Shown here in pieces: positions 53,699 to 61,539 of a stretch of 64,000 nucleotides of DNA. The notes under the pieces are model-generated. The model did not search any database. It was given only the letters and a program-made list of their open reading frames with translations, and was not told where the DNA came from. This stretch comes from G963665185 sp963665185 (GTDB lineage Bacteria; Desulfobacterota; Desulfovibrionia; Desulfovibrionales; Desulfovibrionaceae). The stretch covers positions 217,054 through 281,053 of the forward strand of contig CAXXPO010000028.1 of NCBI GenBank assembly GCA_963665185.2, read 5' to 3'. A program made the position numbers and the translations under genes. Position 1 is the first letter of the stretch. Each line of letters starts with the position of its first letter.

Positions 53699-55132
53699 TT
53701 ATGACTGTTTTCCTATGCGGTAACGCCTCAACAGGGCGTAGAGCCGGGCGCGCGACAGGCCGGACACTTTGCAGGCCGTGCGGATATTTCCTTCCGCCAG
53801 GGCCATGAGGTGTTGCAGGTATTCGGTTTCCGCGGTGTGCACGGCCTTGTCACGAAATTCCCTGAGCTGCGGAAAATTTTCCAGAGACATCCGGCAGATG
53901 GGCGCAACCTTGCCGGCCGACTTGGAGGTGTCGGTTTGAACCGGTTTGGCCGAAGCCTTGAGCGAGGAGCGTATGGCGCTGGCCCGGATGTCCGTGGGCA
54001 GGTGACGGGCGAAAAGCACGGGTTCCCCGGTGGCGGCAGCTATGCTGCTGGTGATGGCGCCCATGAGTTCACGTACGTTTCCGGGCCAGGAGTGTTGCCG
54101 CAGGGTGTCCACGAACTCGGGGGAGCAGCGTTTATTGGGGATTCCCAGCTTCCAGCATCGTTTGCTCACGTAGTGGCTGATGAGGGGATGGATGTCTTCC
54201 ACTCGTTCTTTGAGCTCGGGCAGGGCGATGTGGATGGTGCGCAGGCGGAAGAGCAGGTCCTTGCGGAACAGGCCGCGGGAGACCATGTCTTGCAGGTTTC
54301 GGTTGGTGGCGGCAACCACCCGGAAGTCGCTGTCCACTTCCCGGGTGCTGCCTACGGGCTTGAAGGTGTGTTCCTGGAGCACCCGCAAAAAGGCGCGCTG
54401 GGTGGGCAGGGGCAGTTCGCCGACTTCATCTAGAAAAAGCGTTCCCTTGTGCGCCTTGCGGATGAGGCCGTCGAACCGTCTGTCCGCTCCGGTGAACGCG
54501 CCGCGCTCGTGGCCGAAAAGCATGCTTTCCACAAGCTTTTCCGGCAGGGCCGCGCAGTCCACCACGATGAATTCCCCGTTGCAGCGGGTGCTGTTCACAT
54601 GGATGGCCTTGGCGAACAGTTCCTTGCCTGTTCCCGTGCTGCCGGTGATGAGCACTTCACCGTCCGAGGCCGCGGCCTTGGAAACCTGGTCCAGACAGTC
54701 GCGCATGGGCGGTGATTCCCCGATGATGCCGCACCGCTTGAGCACGGGCGGGGGCTGGCGGCGTTTGCTTTCGTGGTAGTCCAGGGCGCGTTGCACAGAG
54801 AGCTTTATCTTATTCATGGTGGGCGGCTTGGTGATGTAGTCCCATGCTCCGCTGCGGATGGCCAGTTCCGCGCCGTCCGGGTCACCCGCGCCGGTCAGGA
54901 TGATGATTTCCGGTTGAGAGGGAACCTGCCGCAAACGGGGGATGACGCTCAGTCCGTTGCCGTCGGGCAGCATGACGTCCAGAATGACCACATCGTAGGA
55001 TTCCTGTCCCGCCAGGGCGCAGCCGTCCTTGAGCGTGTGGGCGAGGTCGGCTTCCAGGCCGGCCGAGCGGAGTACCATGGCGATGGCCTGGCAGATGGCA
55101 TTGTCGTCGTCGATGAGCAGCACGTCTGGCAT
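53699..55132 (-). CDS. Sigma-54-dependent NtrC-family response regulator
   Basis: 477 residues. Receiver (about 1-120: LLIDDDNA, VVILDVMLPDGNG, ILTGAG, ITKPPT), sigma-54 AAA+ domain (about 140-370) with Walker A GSTGTGKE, the GAFTGA loop (GHERGAFTGADRRF), ATNRNL and WPGNVREL, then a C-terminal Fis-type helix-turn-helix (NIRTACKVSGLSRARLYALLRRY). It activates sigma-54 promoters from upstream sites; the two GTCTTG-N5-CAAGAC dyads at 57240 and 57359 are the obvious candidates. It follows the hybrid kinase by 3 bases. Confidence 0.95.
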   Translation of the reverse strand: MPDVLLIDDDNAICQAIAMVLRSAGLEADLAHTLKDGCALAGQESYDVVILDVMLPDGNGLSVIPRLRQVPSQPEIIILTGAGDPDGAELAIRSGAWDYITKPPTMNKIKLSVQRALDYHESKRRQPPPVLKRCGIIGESPPMRDCLDQVSKAAASDGEVLITGSTGTGKELFAKAIHVNSTRCNGEFIVVDCAALPEKLVESMLFGHERGAFTGADRRFDGLIRKAHKGTLFLDEVGELPLPTQRAFLRVLQEHTFKPVGSTREVDSDFRVVAATNRNLQDMVSRGLFRKDLLFRLRTIHIALPELKERVEDIHPLISHYVSKRCWKLGIPNKRCSPEFVDTLRQHSWPGNVRELMGAITSSIAAATGEPVLFARHLPTDIRASAIRSSLKASAKPVQTDTSKSAGKVAPICRMSLENFPQLREFRDKAVHTAETEYLQHLMALAEGNIRTACKVSGLSRARLYALLRRYRIGKQS

Positions 55133-55135
55133 GGG

Positions 55136-57146
55136 TTACCGCCGGGGTGAAACGTGTTTGCGCCCGTGATGGTGTTTTTTGCTCAAGACCTGGCGCAGGG
55201 CGCTGGCCAGCTGGATGCTGCGGTAGGGTTTGCCGAGGGCCAGGCGCACGCCGGGCATGGCCTGTATCTCTTCGGGGGAAGGCAGGCTGCCCGACCCGAG
55301 AATGATGGGTATGTCCGGATGGATGTCGTGCATGCGGGCGGCCAGCTCATCTCCGGGGATGCCGGGCATGGAGAGGTCGGTTATGATTGCGTCGAAAAAA
55401 TCCGGGTCGCTGGTGAAAACCTCCAGGGCGCGGCGGCTGGAACGGACCATCCGGACTTCGTAGCCAAGTTGCAGCAGGGCGGCTGCCAGGCTCCCGGCCA
55501 CGGCCTCGTCGTCATCCACCAACAGGACGCGCTCCCCGGCGCCCATCGGAATGTCCGCGGACTCCGAGGGCAAGGCGTCCACAGGCGGGGTTTTTTTCCT
55601 TGGGGCAGGGGAGCAGCACATGAAAACCGGCCCCTTCGCCGGGGTGGCTGTCCACCAGCACGGCACCATTGTGACGGGAGACGATGCCGTGCACCACGGA
55701 AAGCCCCAACCCCGTGCCCTTGGCCTTTTTGGTGGTGAAGAAGGGGTCGAAAATTTTGTCCATGATGTCCTGGGGAATGCCCGGCCCGTTGTCCTGAACG
55801 CTGATCCTGATGTACCCGCCCGGGGCGAGGCCCGGGTAGGGCAGATGGCCTTTCCCCTGCGCGTCGACAGCGTTGTCCACGCGGCTCACGGAAAGGTCGA
55901 GTTCGCCACCTCCCTTTGATTCCAGGGCGTGGGCGGCGTTGGTGCACAGGTTCATGATGACCTGATGGATTTGCGACGGATCGGCCACGATCACGTCCAT
56001 CTCCTGGCTGGGACGATAGGTGATGCGGATGGAGGCGGGAAGTGAGGGGCGCAGAAGCTTGACGCATTCCTTGACCAGGGACCCCAGGGAGAAGGCCAGG
56101 GGAGTGTCCGTGCTCTGCTTGCGGCTGATGTTCAGGATTTGGTCCACCAGGTTGGCGGCCCGCCGTGCCGCGTCCACTATCTGTTCCAGGGAGCCGTAGG
56201 CAACGTCCTCTTCCTGCATCTGGGACAGGGCCAGTTCGGCATGGAGCATGATGGGGCTCAATATGTTGTTGAAGTCGTGGGCAATGCCTCCTGCCAGAGT
56301 GCCTATAGCCTCCATTTTCTGGGCTTCACGGAGTTGGCGTTCCAGCTCGGAAATCTGGGCGAGGTCCCGCCACACGCTGACGAATCCTGCTATCACCCCG
56401 TGCTGTCCCCGGATGGGGGAGACTGTTTTGCCGCAGTCTAAAATGGAGCCGTTGCGATTGGTGGTTTCACAGCGTCCGGCCCAGACATCGCCTCGGGTTA
56501 TCCCCTGTTTGATGACCTGGAACTGCTCCTGCTGGCGCTTGCCCACGTACAGTTCGGAAAGGGGCAGTCCTTTGACCTGGCTTTGCGGATAGCCGGTCAT
56601 GGCTTCGAACGTCTGGTTCACATATTCGATGCACAGGTCCCGGTCCGTGATGATGATGGCCTCGGCCGTATTTTCCAGGGCGGTCGCCAGGAGCAGCCGC
56701 TGCCGTTCGGCTTTTTTTTCAAAGCTTACATCCCGTGCGAAAATGGCCAGACGGGTGATATTGCCCTCGCTGTCGCACAGGGGCTGGATTTTGGTGTTGT
56801 AGGCCTTGCCGGGCCGGGAAATGTCGCTGAAGTGCATGGCCCGGCCGGTGCGCAAGGCCTGGGTGAGGCAGATGTGGTGCGTTTGCCCTATGGGTGAGGG
56901 CAACATGTCCAGCAGGCATTTGCCGCACAGCTCCTCGGTGCGACAGTTGAAAAGTTCGCCGCATTTCGCGTTGGCCGTAAGAATGTTTCCCTGCGTGTCT
57001 ATGAGCAGGGCATAGTCCAGGGTTCCGGCCAACAGCGAACGAGCCAGCAGCAGGTAGTCGCTTTCGCCGGGACAGGGACATGTTTCGCCTGCGTCGTTGG
57101 CGGCAAGGGGGGAACGGCCCGCGACCTTGGAATCGGGACAGTTCAT
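55136..57146 (-). CDS. Hybrid histidine kinase with PAS domains and C-terminal receiver, one frameshift
   Basis: Start at 57146 after GGGAGCCACC. Two PAS domains (about 50-150 and 170-290: ALLIDTQGNILTANAKC; IIITDRDLCIEYVNQTFEAMTGYP), HisKA (GTLAGGIAHDFNNILSPI), HATPase (LCTNAAHALES, QDNGPGIPQ, KGTGLGLSVVHG), and a C-terminal receiver (LLVDDDEAV ... ITDLSMPGIPGD). No membrane helices, so it senses a cytoplasmic signal. The frame breaks in a T7 run at 55591-55597 (A7 on the coding strand); removing one base joins HVLLPCPKE to KTPPVDALPSE and gives 669 residues. It pairs with the NtrC-type regulator. Confidence 0.85.
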
Positions 57147-57182
57147 GGTGGCTCCCTGGTGGAATGGATGAGTTTCCCGTTT

Positions 57183-57213
57183 AGTATGCAACGAAAACAG
57201 CATATTATGTCAA
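57183..57213 (-). promoter_or_regulatory. Probable sigma-70 promoter of the hybrid kinase
   Basis: On the minus strand a perfect -35 TTGACA (57208-57213) precedes CATACT (57183-57188) by 19 bases, or GCATAC/TGCATA at 17-18. The dyad at 57240-57256 is just upstream, so the activator could also act here. Confidence 0.4.
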
Positions 57214-57239
57214 GCAGTTCCGCAAGTGTTTTTATCTCT

Positions 57240-57256
57240 GTCTTGCGATGCAAGAC
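57240..57256. promoter_or_regulatory. Activator site 1: GTCTTG-N5-CAAGAC
   Basis: Perfect 6+5+6 dyad, extended to 11 bp each side (CTCTGTCTTGC-GAT-GCAAGACAGAG, 57236-57260). The same half-sites and spacing recur at 57359. Two identical dyads between a two-component pair and the operon it faces are typical enhancer sites for NtrC-type proteins. Confidence 0.6.
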
Positions 57257-57358
57257 AGAGGCGAACCTAAAGAGAGAGTGTGCACTGCGGCAGTTTTTGT
57301 GTTGTAACATTATGAATTTAAACAGTTTTATTAGCATCAAGAGAAACTGCTCTTTGTG

Positions 57359-57375
57359 GTCTTGTCGGACAAGAC
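57359..57375. promoter_or_regulatory. Activator site 2: GTCTTG-N5-CAAGAC
   Basis: Second perfect dyad, 119 bases from the first, centred about 126 bases upstream of the -24 position of the sigma-54-like element at 57492. That distance suits an enhancer site. Confidence 0.6.
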
Positions 57376-57491
57376 ATATTCTCGCCCAGCAATACATTTT
57401 CCCTTCAAAAACAGATGCCTTTCCTTGATGAATGGCTGTTCAAGCAGTCAAGCACATCTCAATATATTGAAATAACAGAAAATAAACAGCT

Positions 57492-57507
57492 CGGCATGTT
57501 TCTTGGT
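57492..57507 (+). promoter_or_regulatory. Sigma-54-like promoter of the hdr operon
   Basis: CGGCATGTTTCTTGGT: -24 GGCA-G and -12 TTG at the correct spacing, but the final C of the -12 GC is G. It lies 57 bases before the OrfA-like gene. The weakness at -12 means this needs experimental proof. The rest of 57147-57563 has no gene. Confidence 0.5.
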
Positions 57508-57563
57508 TAAGCAGTGTTGCACAGGCAGGGGCGTCCGCGAGCAAACCCAAGCAGGGAGCCGAC

Positions 57564-57842
57564 GTGAAACGCAAAAAGTGGGACCCTGAAACCAAGGCGC
57601 ACATTGTCCTGGAGGGACTGAGCGGCAGGCCCGTCACCGAGCTGTGCAATGCGTTTGGTGTGTGTTCCAGCCAGTACTACCGCTGGCGCGAGATGTTCGT
57701 GGAGCACGCCTCGTCCTTGTTCGAAACCACAAGGCCGGACCAGGACATTGCCGCCCTGCGCAAGGAAAACGAGCGTCTCAAGCGTCTTGTGGGGGAACTG
57801 ACCCTGGCTCTGCACAGCGGAAACGATCTGCTGAAAAAATAA
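57564..57842 (+). CDS. IS3-type OrfA-like helix-turn-helix protein, without OrfB
   Basis: 92 residues, CAAGCAGGGAGCCGACGTG upstream. KRKKWDPETKAHIVLEGLSG, VTELCNAFGVCSSQYYRWR is the HTH of IS3-family OrfA, then a leucine-zipper-like helix (DIAALRKENERLKRLVGELT). The OrfB integrase that completes an IS3 transposase is missing and I see no terminal inverted repeats. It lies 21 bases upstream of hdrA in the same direction, behind the sigma-54-like promoter. A co-opted DNA-binding protein is possible; a decayed insertion sequence is the other reading. Confidence 0.75.
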   Translation: MKRKKWDPETKAHIVLEGLSGRPVTELCNAFGVCSSQYYRWREMFVEHASSLFETTRPDQDIAALRKENERLKRLVGELTLALHSGNDLLKK

Positions 57843-57863
57843 AACAACAGATGGGAGCGCGAC

Positions 57864-59900
57864 ATGGCCAACAGAATCGGAGTGTATGTCTGCCATTGCG
57901 GAACCAACATCGCGGGAAAGGTGAACCCCGAAGCCGTGGCCGGTTTCGCGGGAACCCTGCGCAACGTGGCCGTGGCGCGGGACTACAAGTTCATGTGCTC
58001 CGACCCCGGCCAGGACATGATCATAAACGACATCCGCACCATGGGGTTGAACCGGGTCGTCGTGGCCTCGTGTTCCCCCCGGCTGCACGAGAAGACGTTC
58101 CGCAACGCCTGTCTGCGCGGTGGTCTCAATCCATATCTTTTTCACATGACATGCATCCGGGAGCACTGCTCCTGGGTCACGAAGGACCCGGACGAAGCCA
58201 CCGCCAAGGCCATGCATCTGGTTGCCGGAGCCGTGGACCGGGTCAACCACCACGAGGAACTTTATTCGCGCCAGGAGCACGTGCATCCCGACATTCTGGT
58301 GGTGGGAGGAGGAATTTCCGGGATTCAGGCGGCCCTGGACTGCGCCTCGGCCGGGTTCAAGGTCCATCTTGTGGAACGCGCTCCTTCCATTGGCGGTCAC
58401 ATGGCCCAGTTCGACAAGACGTTTCCCACCCTTGACTGTGCCGCCTGTATTTCCACGCCCAAGATGGTGGCAGTGGCCCAGGAGCCCAATATCAACCTTA
58501 TGACCTGGAGCGAGGTCACCGAGGTCAAGGGGTTTGTCGGCAACTACACGGCCACGGTGCGCATGAATCCGCGCTATGTGGATGTTAACAAATGCACGGG
58601 GTGCGGTCTGTGCCTGGAAAAGTGTCCCAAGAAGGTGGAAAGCGAGTTCGAGGAAGGCATCGGCAAGCGCCGGGCCATTTACCGCAACTCGCCGCAAAGC
58701 GTGCCCAACACCCCGGTGGTGGACCCGGACAACTGCATTTATTTCCAGAAGGGCCGTTGCAGGGCATGTGAGAAGAACTGTCCGTCCGGGGCCATCGACT
58801 TTAACCAGGAACCCATTGAAATCACACTCGATGTGGGAAGCATCATTCTGGCCACGGGATACGATGCGCTGGACCCCACGCCCATGCAGCAATACGGCTT
58901 CGGCCGCCTGGACAACGTCTACACGGCCCTGCAGTTCGAGCGGCTGAACAACGCGGTCGGTCCCACCGGAGGCAAGATCGTGCTCAAGGACGGGAGCGCG
59001 CCGCAAAGCGCGGCCATTGTCCATTGCGTGGGCAGCCGCGATGTGAACCATCACGAGTACTGTTCGCGTGTCTGCTGCATGTATGCCCTCAAGTACGACC
59101 ATCTGCTCAAGGACAAGATCGGCCATCATGTGGACGTGACCAATTTTTACATCGACATGCGCTGCTTCGGAAAGGGGTACGAGGAATTTTTCCATCGGGT
59201 CCAAAAGGAAGGCGTGAACTTTGTGCGGGGCCGTCCGGCGGAAATTGTCCAGGGAGCCGCGGGTACGCCTGAAGAAGGCAAGCTGGTGGTGGTGGCCGAG
59301 GACACCCTGCTGGGAGAACCCGTGCGCGTGGCCGTGGACATGGTCATCCTGTGCACGGCCATGCAGGCTCGTGCGGATGCAGGGGAAGTTGCCCGTGTTT
59401 TCGGCATCTCCCAGGGGCAGGACGGATTCTTTCTGGAAGAACATCCCAAGCTCGGCCCTGTTTCCACGGCCACGGACGGAATTTTCATCGGCGGCAGCTG
59501 CCAAGGGCCCAAGGATATCCCGGACGCGGTTTCCCATGCATCGGGCGCGGCAGCCAAGGCCATCGCCCTGGCTGCCAGGGGCGAGGTGGACATCTCCCCG
59601 ACCACGTCCTGGATCAATCCGGACATTTGCATCGGCTGCAAGGCCTGTATCGGGCTGTGCGCGTATTCAGCCATAGAGTTCGATGAACGCCGGGGCGTGT
59701 CCGTGATCAACGAGGCCATGTGCAAGGGGTGCGGCAGTTGCGCCGGGCATTGTCCCAGCGGCGCGGCCCAGATCCGCCATTTCAACGAACGGCAGATATT
59801 CGCGGAAATCGAAGGACTGTTGGAACTTCAGCTGGGCCTGCCGTCCGAAGCGCGATCCAAAGGCATTGAAGACAGAGTATCCGAGAACGTCACCGCATAA
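57864..59900 (+). CDS. HdrA-like FAD and iron-sulfur protein
   Basis: 678 residues after GGGAGCGCGAC. N-terminal HdrA domain (1-125, VYVCHCGTNIAG, VVVASCSPRLHEKTF), FAD-binding domain (VVGGGISGIQAAL, GGHMAQFDKTFPTLDCAACI), ferredoxin sites CTGCGLCLEKCP (about 244-254) and CRACEKNCP, and two C-terminal ferredoxin motifs CIGCKACIGLC and CKGCGSCAGHCP. This is the HdrA of heterodisulfide-reductase-like complexes, where FAD is the site of electron bifurcation in methanogens. In sulfate reducers related sets couple H2, formate or NADH to ferredoxin and thiol partners. Confidence 0.93.
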   Translation: MANRIGVYVCHCGTNIAGKVNPEAVAGFAGTLRNVAVARDYKFMCSDPGQDMIINDIRTMGLNRVVVASCSPRLHEKTFRNACLRGGLNPYLFHMTCIREHCSWVTKDPDEATAKAMHLVAGAVDRVNHHEELYSRQEHVHPDILVVGGGISGIQAALDCASAGFKVHLVERAPSIGGHMAQFDKTFPTLDCAACISTPKMVAVAQEPNINLMTWSEVTEVKGFVGNYTATVRMNPRYVDVNKCTGCGLCLEKCPKKVESEFEEGIGKRRAIYRNSPQSVPNTPVVDPDNCIYFQKGRCRACEKNCPSGAIDFNQEPIEITLDVGSIILATGYDALDPTPMQQYGFGRLDNVYTALQFERLNNAVGPTGGKIVLKDGSAPQSAAIVHCVGSRDVNHHEYCSRVCCMYALKYDHLLKDKIGHHVDVTNFYIDMRCFGKGYEEFFHRVQKEGVNFVRGRPAEIVQGAAGTPEEGKLVVVAEDTLLGEPVRVAVDMVILCTAMQARADAGEVARVFGISQGQDGFFLEEHPKLGPVSTATDGIFIGGSCQGPKDIPDAVSHASGAAAKAIALAARGEVDISPTTSWINPDICIGCKACIGLCAYSAIEFDERRGVSVINEAMCKGCGSCAGHCPSGAAQIRHFNERQIFAEIEGLLELQLGLPSEARSKGIEDRVSENVTA

Positions 59901-59921
59901 ATCGTCGGGAGGAGCAACGTC

Positions 59922-60350
59922 ATGTCAGAAAACGGATTCGAGCCCACCATAGTGGCCTTTGTCTGCAACTGGTGTACGTACACCGCCGCTGATCTGGCTG
60001 GAACCGCGCGTATGGTCCAGTCACCCAACGTGCGGCTGGTGCGCATGATGTGCACCGGCATGGTGGATACCAAGTATGTGATCAAGGCGCTGCTTTCCGG
60101 GGCCGACGGCGTGCTCATCAGCGGCTGCCATCCCGGTGACTGCCACTACATCAACGGGAACTACAAGGCCCGCCGCCGGGTCAAGCTGCTTAAGGAAATT
60201 CTGGGACGGTTCGGCATAGACGAGCGCCGGGTCAAGTTGACCTGGGTGGGAGCCAGCGAAGGCAACGAATTTGCCGAAACCGTCAACCATCTGGTGGAGG
60301 AGATCCGCGAACTCGGTCCGGGCGAAGCCGCCGGAATGCAGGTTGTTTAA
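59922..60350 (+). CDS. MvhD-like iron-sulfur subunit
   Basis: 142 residues: AFVCNWCTYTAADLAG, VRMMCTGMVD, LISGCHPGDCHYINGNY. The Cys pattern is that of the MvhD [2Fe-2S] protein that passes electrons from hydrogenase or formate dehydrogenase to HdrA. It follows hdrA by 21 bases, as expected for an HdrA-MvhD pair. Confidence 0.92.
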   Translation: MSENGFEPTIVAFVCNWCTYTAADLAGTARMVQSPNVRLVRMMCTGMVDTKYVIKALLSGADGVLISGCHPGDCHYINGNYKARRRVKLLKEILGRFGIDERRVKLTWVGASEGNEFAETVNHLVEEIRELGPGEAAGMQVV

Positions 60351-60370
60351 CGTCACGCAAGGAGACAGCC

Positions 60371-61504
60371 ATGGGAACCACAGCCAGACTGAATATCGGG
60401 GAAAGCGGAGCCATGGGCGCGGTGCGCGGATTTTTGGCGACGCTTCTGGAGCATGAAGAGGCGCAGGCCGTTCTGGTCCCGCGCCATGGCGGAAACACGG
60501 TCATGCCCTCGCTGGTTTCCGATCCGCAGGCCTTGCAGAGCGCGGACCCGTTCAGCCCCTACTATCCGCTCAACGCGGCCAAACTGGTGGGCAGGCTGAC
60601 CAACGGGGAAACGGACGGCATAACCGTGGCCGTGCTGCGTCCCTGTGAGATCAGGGCCTTTGTGGAGCTGGTCAAGCTCAACCAGGGCAGTATGGACAAT
60701 GTTCTGCTCATCGGCGTGGACTGTCTGGGCGCGGTGGAAAACATGCACTATACCGACTGGCTGGCAGGTCGCAATCCCGAGGAAGCCAGCCGAGACTTTT
60801 TGCTTTCCGGCGGGCAGGGACCGGGTGCTGCGGATCTTGCCAAGGCCTGCCGAGCCTGTGAGCATCCCGTGCCCCATGAGGCGGACCTCATCATCGGTAC
60901 GTTTGGAGCGGACATGAACGATTACCTGCCGCTTGTCGCCAGAACTCCGCGGGGAGAGGGCCTCATCAACCGGCTCGGCCTTCCCGACGCTGGGGACCAG
61001 TCCGCCCGGCAGAGCGCGGTGCAACAGCTTATAGAGCAGAGGACAGTCTTCCGCGACGCCATGTTCGAAGAGACATCCCAGGCAGTGTCCACCATGCCCA
61101 AGCTGGCGGAATACCTTTCCAACTGCATCAACTGCTATAACTGCCGGGTGGCCTGTCCGGTCTGCTACTGCAAGGAATGCGTGTTCGTGACCGACGTTTT
61201 CGACCACAAGCCCTGGCAGTACCAGAGCTGGGCGCAGACGCGCGGAGCCATCCGCATGCCCACGGACACCCTGTTCTACCATATGACCCGGCTGGCCCAC
61301 ATGAGTGCCTCGTGCGTGGGCTGCGGCCAGTGTTCCAATGCCTGTCCCAACAACGTGCCGGTCATGGAGCTGTTCCGCACCGTGGCCCATGGCGTGCAGA
61401 ACGCCTTTGCCTACGAGGCCGGGCGCAGTCTGGAAGAAGCCCCGCCCCTGACCGTGTTTCAGGAAAAGGAATTCGCTGAAGTCACGGGCGGGATGGTGGA
61501 CTGA
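60371..61504 (+). CDS. FdhB/FrhB-like iron-sulfur protein
   Basis: 377 residues. An N-terminal segment like the coenzyme F420/formate dehydrogenase beta-subunit C-terminal domain (TVAVLRPCEIRAFVELVKLNQG, LLIGVDCLG, ARACEHP region) and two C-terminal ferredoxin-type clusters (CINCYNCRVACPVCYC about 255-270; CVGCGQCSNACP about 315). It probably links an outside electron donor or acceptor to MvhD/HdrA. No hydrogenase or formate dehydrogenase catalytic subunit is in the window. Confidence 0.8.
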   Translation: MGTTARLNIGESGAMGAVRGFLATLLEHEEAQAVLVPRHGGNTVMPSLVSDPQALQSADPFSPYYPLNAAKLVGRLTNGETDGITVAVLRPCEIRAFVELVKLNQGSMDNVLLIGVDCLGAVENMHYTDWLAGRNPEEASRDFLLSGGQGPGAADLAKACRACEHPVPHEADLIIGTFGADMNDYLPLVARTPRGEGLINRLGLPDAGDQSARQSAVQQLIEQRTVFRDAMFEETSQAVSTMPKLAEYLSNCINCYNCRVACPVCYCKECVFVTDVFDHKPWQYQSWAQTRGAIRMPTDTLFYHMTRLAHMSASCVGCGQCSNACPNNVPVMELFRTVAHGVQNAFAYEAGRSLEEAPPLTVFQEKEFAEVTGGMVD

Positions 61505-61539
61505 TCGCAAGGGCCAAGCAACGGCAAGGAGTGCAGACC

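Noticed and set aside
57564..57842. Complete IS3 insertion sequence
   Set aside because: OrfB and terminal inverted repeats are absent; only the OrfA-like gene remains.
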